From: CAYSVN01 sp964434585
GTDB taxonomy: Bacteria > Patescibacteriota > Gracilibacteria > Peribacterales > Peribacteraceae
NCBI GenBank assembly: GCA_964434585.1
Contig: CAYSVN010000069.1
Coordinates: 1-6,010 of the forward strand
Direction: 5' to 3'
DNA length: 6,010 bases
Part shown: positions 5,637 to 6,010 of the stretch, piece after piece
Numbering within the stretch: position 1 is the first letter of the stretch
How the letters are laid out: each line of letters starts with the position of its first letter
Made by a program: the position numbers and the translations under genes
Notes under the pieces: generated by a model
Databases searched by the model: none
Seen by the model: the letters and a program-made list of their open reading frames with translations, nothing else
What the model was told of the DNA's origin: nothing

Positions 5637-5718
5637 ACTAGTGCCCACCAAGTATGCCTGTAGCTGTCATAAATTCAAAGGAAAACTAACAACCTTCTTT
5701 TTCTATTTTATTTACAAC

Positions 5719-5749
5719 GCGCAGGCAACCCATTAGGGGGTTGCAGCGC
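5719..5749. other. GC-rich hairpin, GCGC/GCAACCC stem
   Basis: GCAACCC (5725-5731) pairs with GGGTTGC (5738-5744) around a 6-base loop. GCGC (5719-5722) pairs with GCGC (5746-5749) outside a small asymmetric bulge, giving 11 pairs in total. No T-run follows on either strand. It is one of several hairpins crowded between 5719 and 5837 and may belong to a recombination, transfer or single-strand origin site. Confidence 0.5.
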
Positions 5750-5765
5750 TGACATGCATTGTTGC

Positions 5766-5771
5766 TATAAT
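5766..5771 (+). promoter_or_regulatory. Putative rightward promoter, perfect TATAAT
   Basis: A perfect TATAAT on the plus strand lies 18 bp downstream of TTGCAG (5742-5747), a weak -35 match. The start point would be near 5778, directly before the hairpin set at 5780-5837, so the transcript would begin with that structure. No gene follows before the right edge. Confidence 0.35.
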
Positions 5772-5779
5772 TAATCACC

Positions 5780-5837
5780 GCCTAAGGGTACCAACTTCAG
5801 TGGTTATACCCTTGGCCCCCTTAAAGGGCCAAAGGGT
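5780..5837. promoter_or_regulatory. Two mutually exclusive hairpins (attenuator- or switch-like)
   Basis: GCC-t-AAGGGTA-CCA (5780-5793) can pair with TGG-tta-TACCCTT-GGC (5801-5816), 13 pairs with two small bulges. The same central strand, ACCCTT-GGCCC (5808-5818), can instead pair with GGGCC-a-AAGGGT (5826-5837), 11 pairs with one bulge. Only one stem can form at a time. No T-run follows, so it is not a classical attenuator. It could also act as folded single-stranded DNA. The GC-rich block stands out in an AT-rich interval. Confidence 0.5.
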
Positions 5838-5955
5838 GGAGTATTAATAATATTTCAATAGTTATATATGTACCCTTCTCTAAGTCTATTATTAACCTTG
5901 TGTAATTGAAGACATAAAGTAGTAATATCATGTTTTTAGCTATAGCTATTGTGTT
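5838..5955. other. AT-rich non-coding stretch
   Basis: Together with 5621-5837 this makes about 335 bp without a gene. There is no open frame of note. It runs through TATTAATAATATTTC and TTATATATG-type sequence up to the terminal repeat. The frame that matches the recombinase codons in the right repeat meets a stop at 5943-5945, so no longer recombinase remnant precedes it. Confidence 0.6.
5937..5948. other. 12-bp palindrome TAGCTATAGCTA next to the right terminal repeat
   Basis: A perfect palindrome ends eight bases before the inverted repeat at 5956. It could be a binding site at an element end, but in AT-rich DNA a 12-bp palindrome is only mildly unusual. Confidence 0.35.
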
Positions 5956-6010
5956 ACTGGCAAAACACACCAGTTCAAGCTCAAAACCACATACAGAGCT
6001 TAGTATTTCC
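5956..6010. repeat. 55-bp inverted terminal repeat, right copy
   Basis: This is the exact reverse complement of bases 1-55. Here the recombinase C-terminal codons (WQNTPVQAQNHIQSLVF) read rightward on the plus strand and run off the edge. They are not preceded by recombinase sequence, so this copy is either a truncated second gene end, one arm of an invertible segment, or an assembly or amplification artefact. Confidence 0.95.

Noticed and set aside
5719..5816. Integron attC site
   Set aside because: The bulged stem is reminiscent, but the GTTRRRY/RYYYAAC core pair is not in place and there is no tyrosine integron integrase nearby.
5780..5837. Intrinsic transcription terminator
   Set aside because: The stems are strong but neither strand has a T-run after them.
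1..6010. Circular element closed by its terminal repeat
   Set aside because: The terminal repeat is inverted; a circular contig would show a direct repeat.

Overview
The window looks like most of a small integrative or replicating mobile element from a moderately AT-rich gammaproteobacterium, possibly a marine Vibrio/Alteromonas-type host. That host guess rests on protein style and base composition only. It is probably a metagenomic or single-cell contig. It contains a 10-N scaffold gap (1101-1110), a fragment of a foreign housekeeping gene spliced into the recombinase, and a perfect 55-bp inverted repeat at its two ends. All convincing genes lie on the minus strand, so the biological reading order is right to left.

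From the right: 5956-6010 is the inverted copy of the left terminus. 5621-5955 is non-coding and holds a palindrome, several hairpins, a TATAAT box facing right, and a TATAAC box facing left. 5541-5620 folds on the minus strand as a closed three-way-junction RNA at the head of the next gene. That gene (4378 to about 5520) encodes a membrane-anchored, beta-rich surface protein with a DUF4352-like C-terminus. 3837-4377 is a gene-free, AT-rich stretch full of short direct repeats and is a candidate replication origin. 3418-3822 encodes an unrecognised 134-residue soluble protein with a strong ribosome binding site. 3323-3420 is a regulatory-looking interval with three head-to-tail 10-bp repeats and a 14-bp perfect palindrome.

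The core replication pair follows: a tiny CHC2 zinc-finger primase-like protein (3007-3297), and a RecA-fold AAA ATPase/helicase of the RepA/AAA_25 type (1820-3010), joined by an ATGA stop/start overlap. After a strong RNA hairpin (1761-1798) comes a large serine recombinase that reads off the left edge. Its N-terminal part (1348-1680) and C-terminal part (1-1100) are separated by about 237 bp of a Bacteroidetes-type phosphoglucosamine/phosphomannomutase gene plus the N gap. Removing that block restores a continuous recombinase reading frame, so it is almost certainly an assembly chimera.

Together the recombinase (integration/excision), the primase-like protein and ATPase (replication) and the repeat-rich region (possible origin) form a minimal element backbone. 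The membrane protein and the 134-residue protein are probable cargo. I found no CRISPR array, tRNA, rRNA, transposase, relaxase or phage structural gene. The least explained parts are the structured leader at 5541-5620 and the inverted repeat that carries recombinase codons at both ends.
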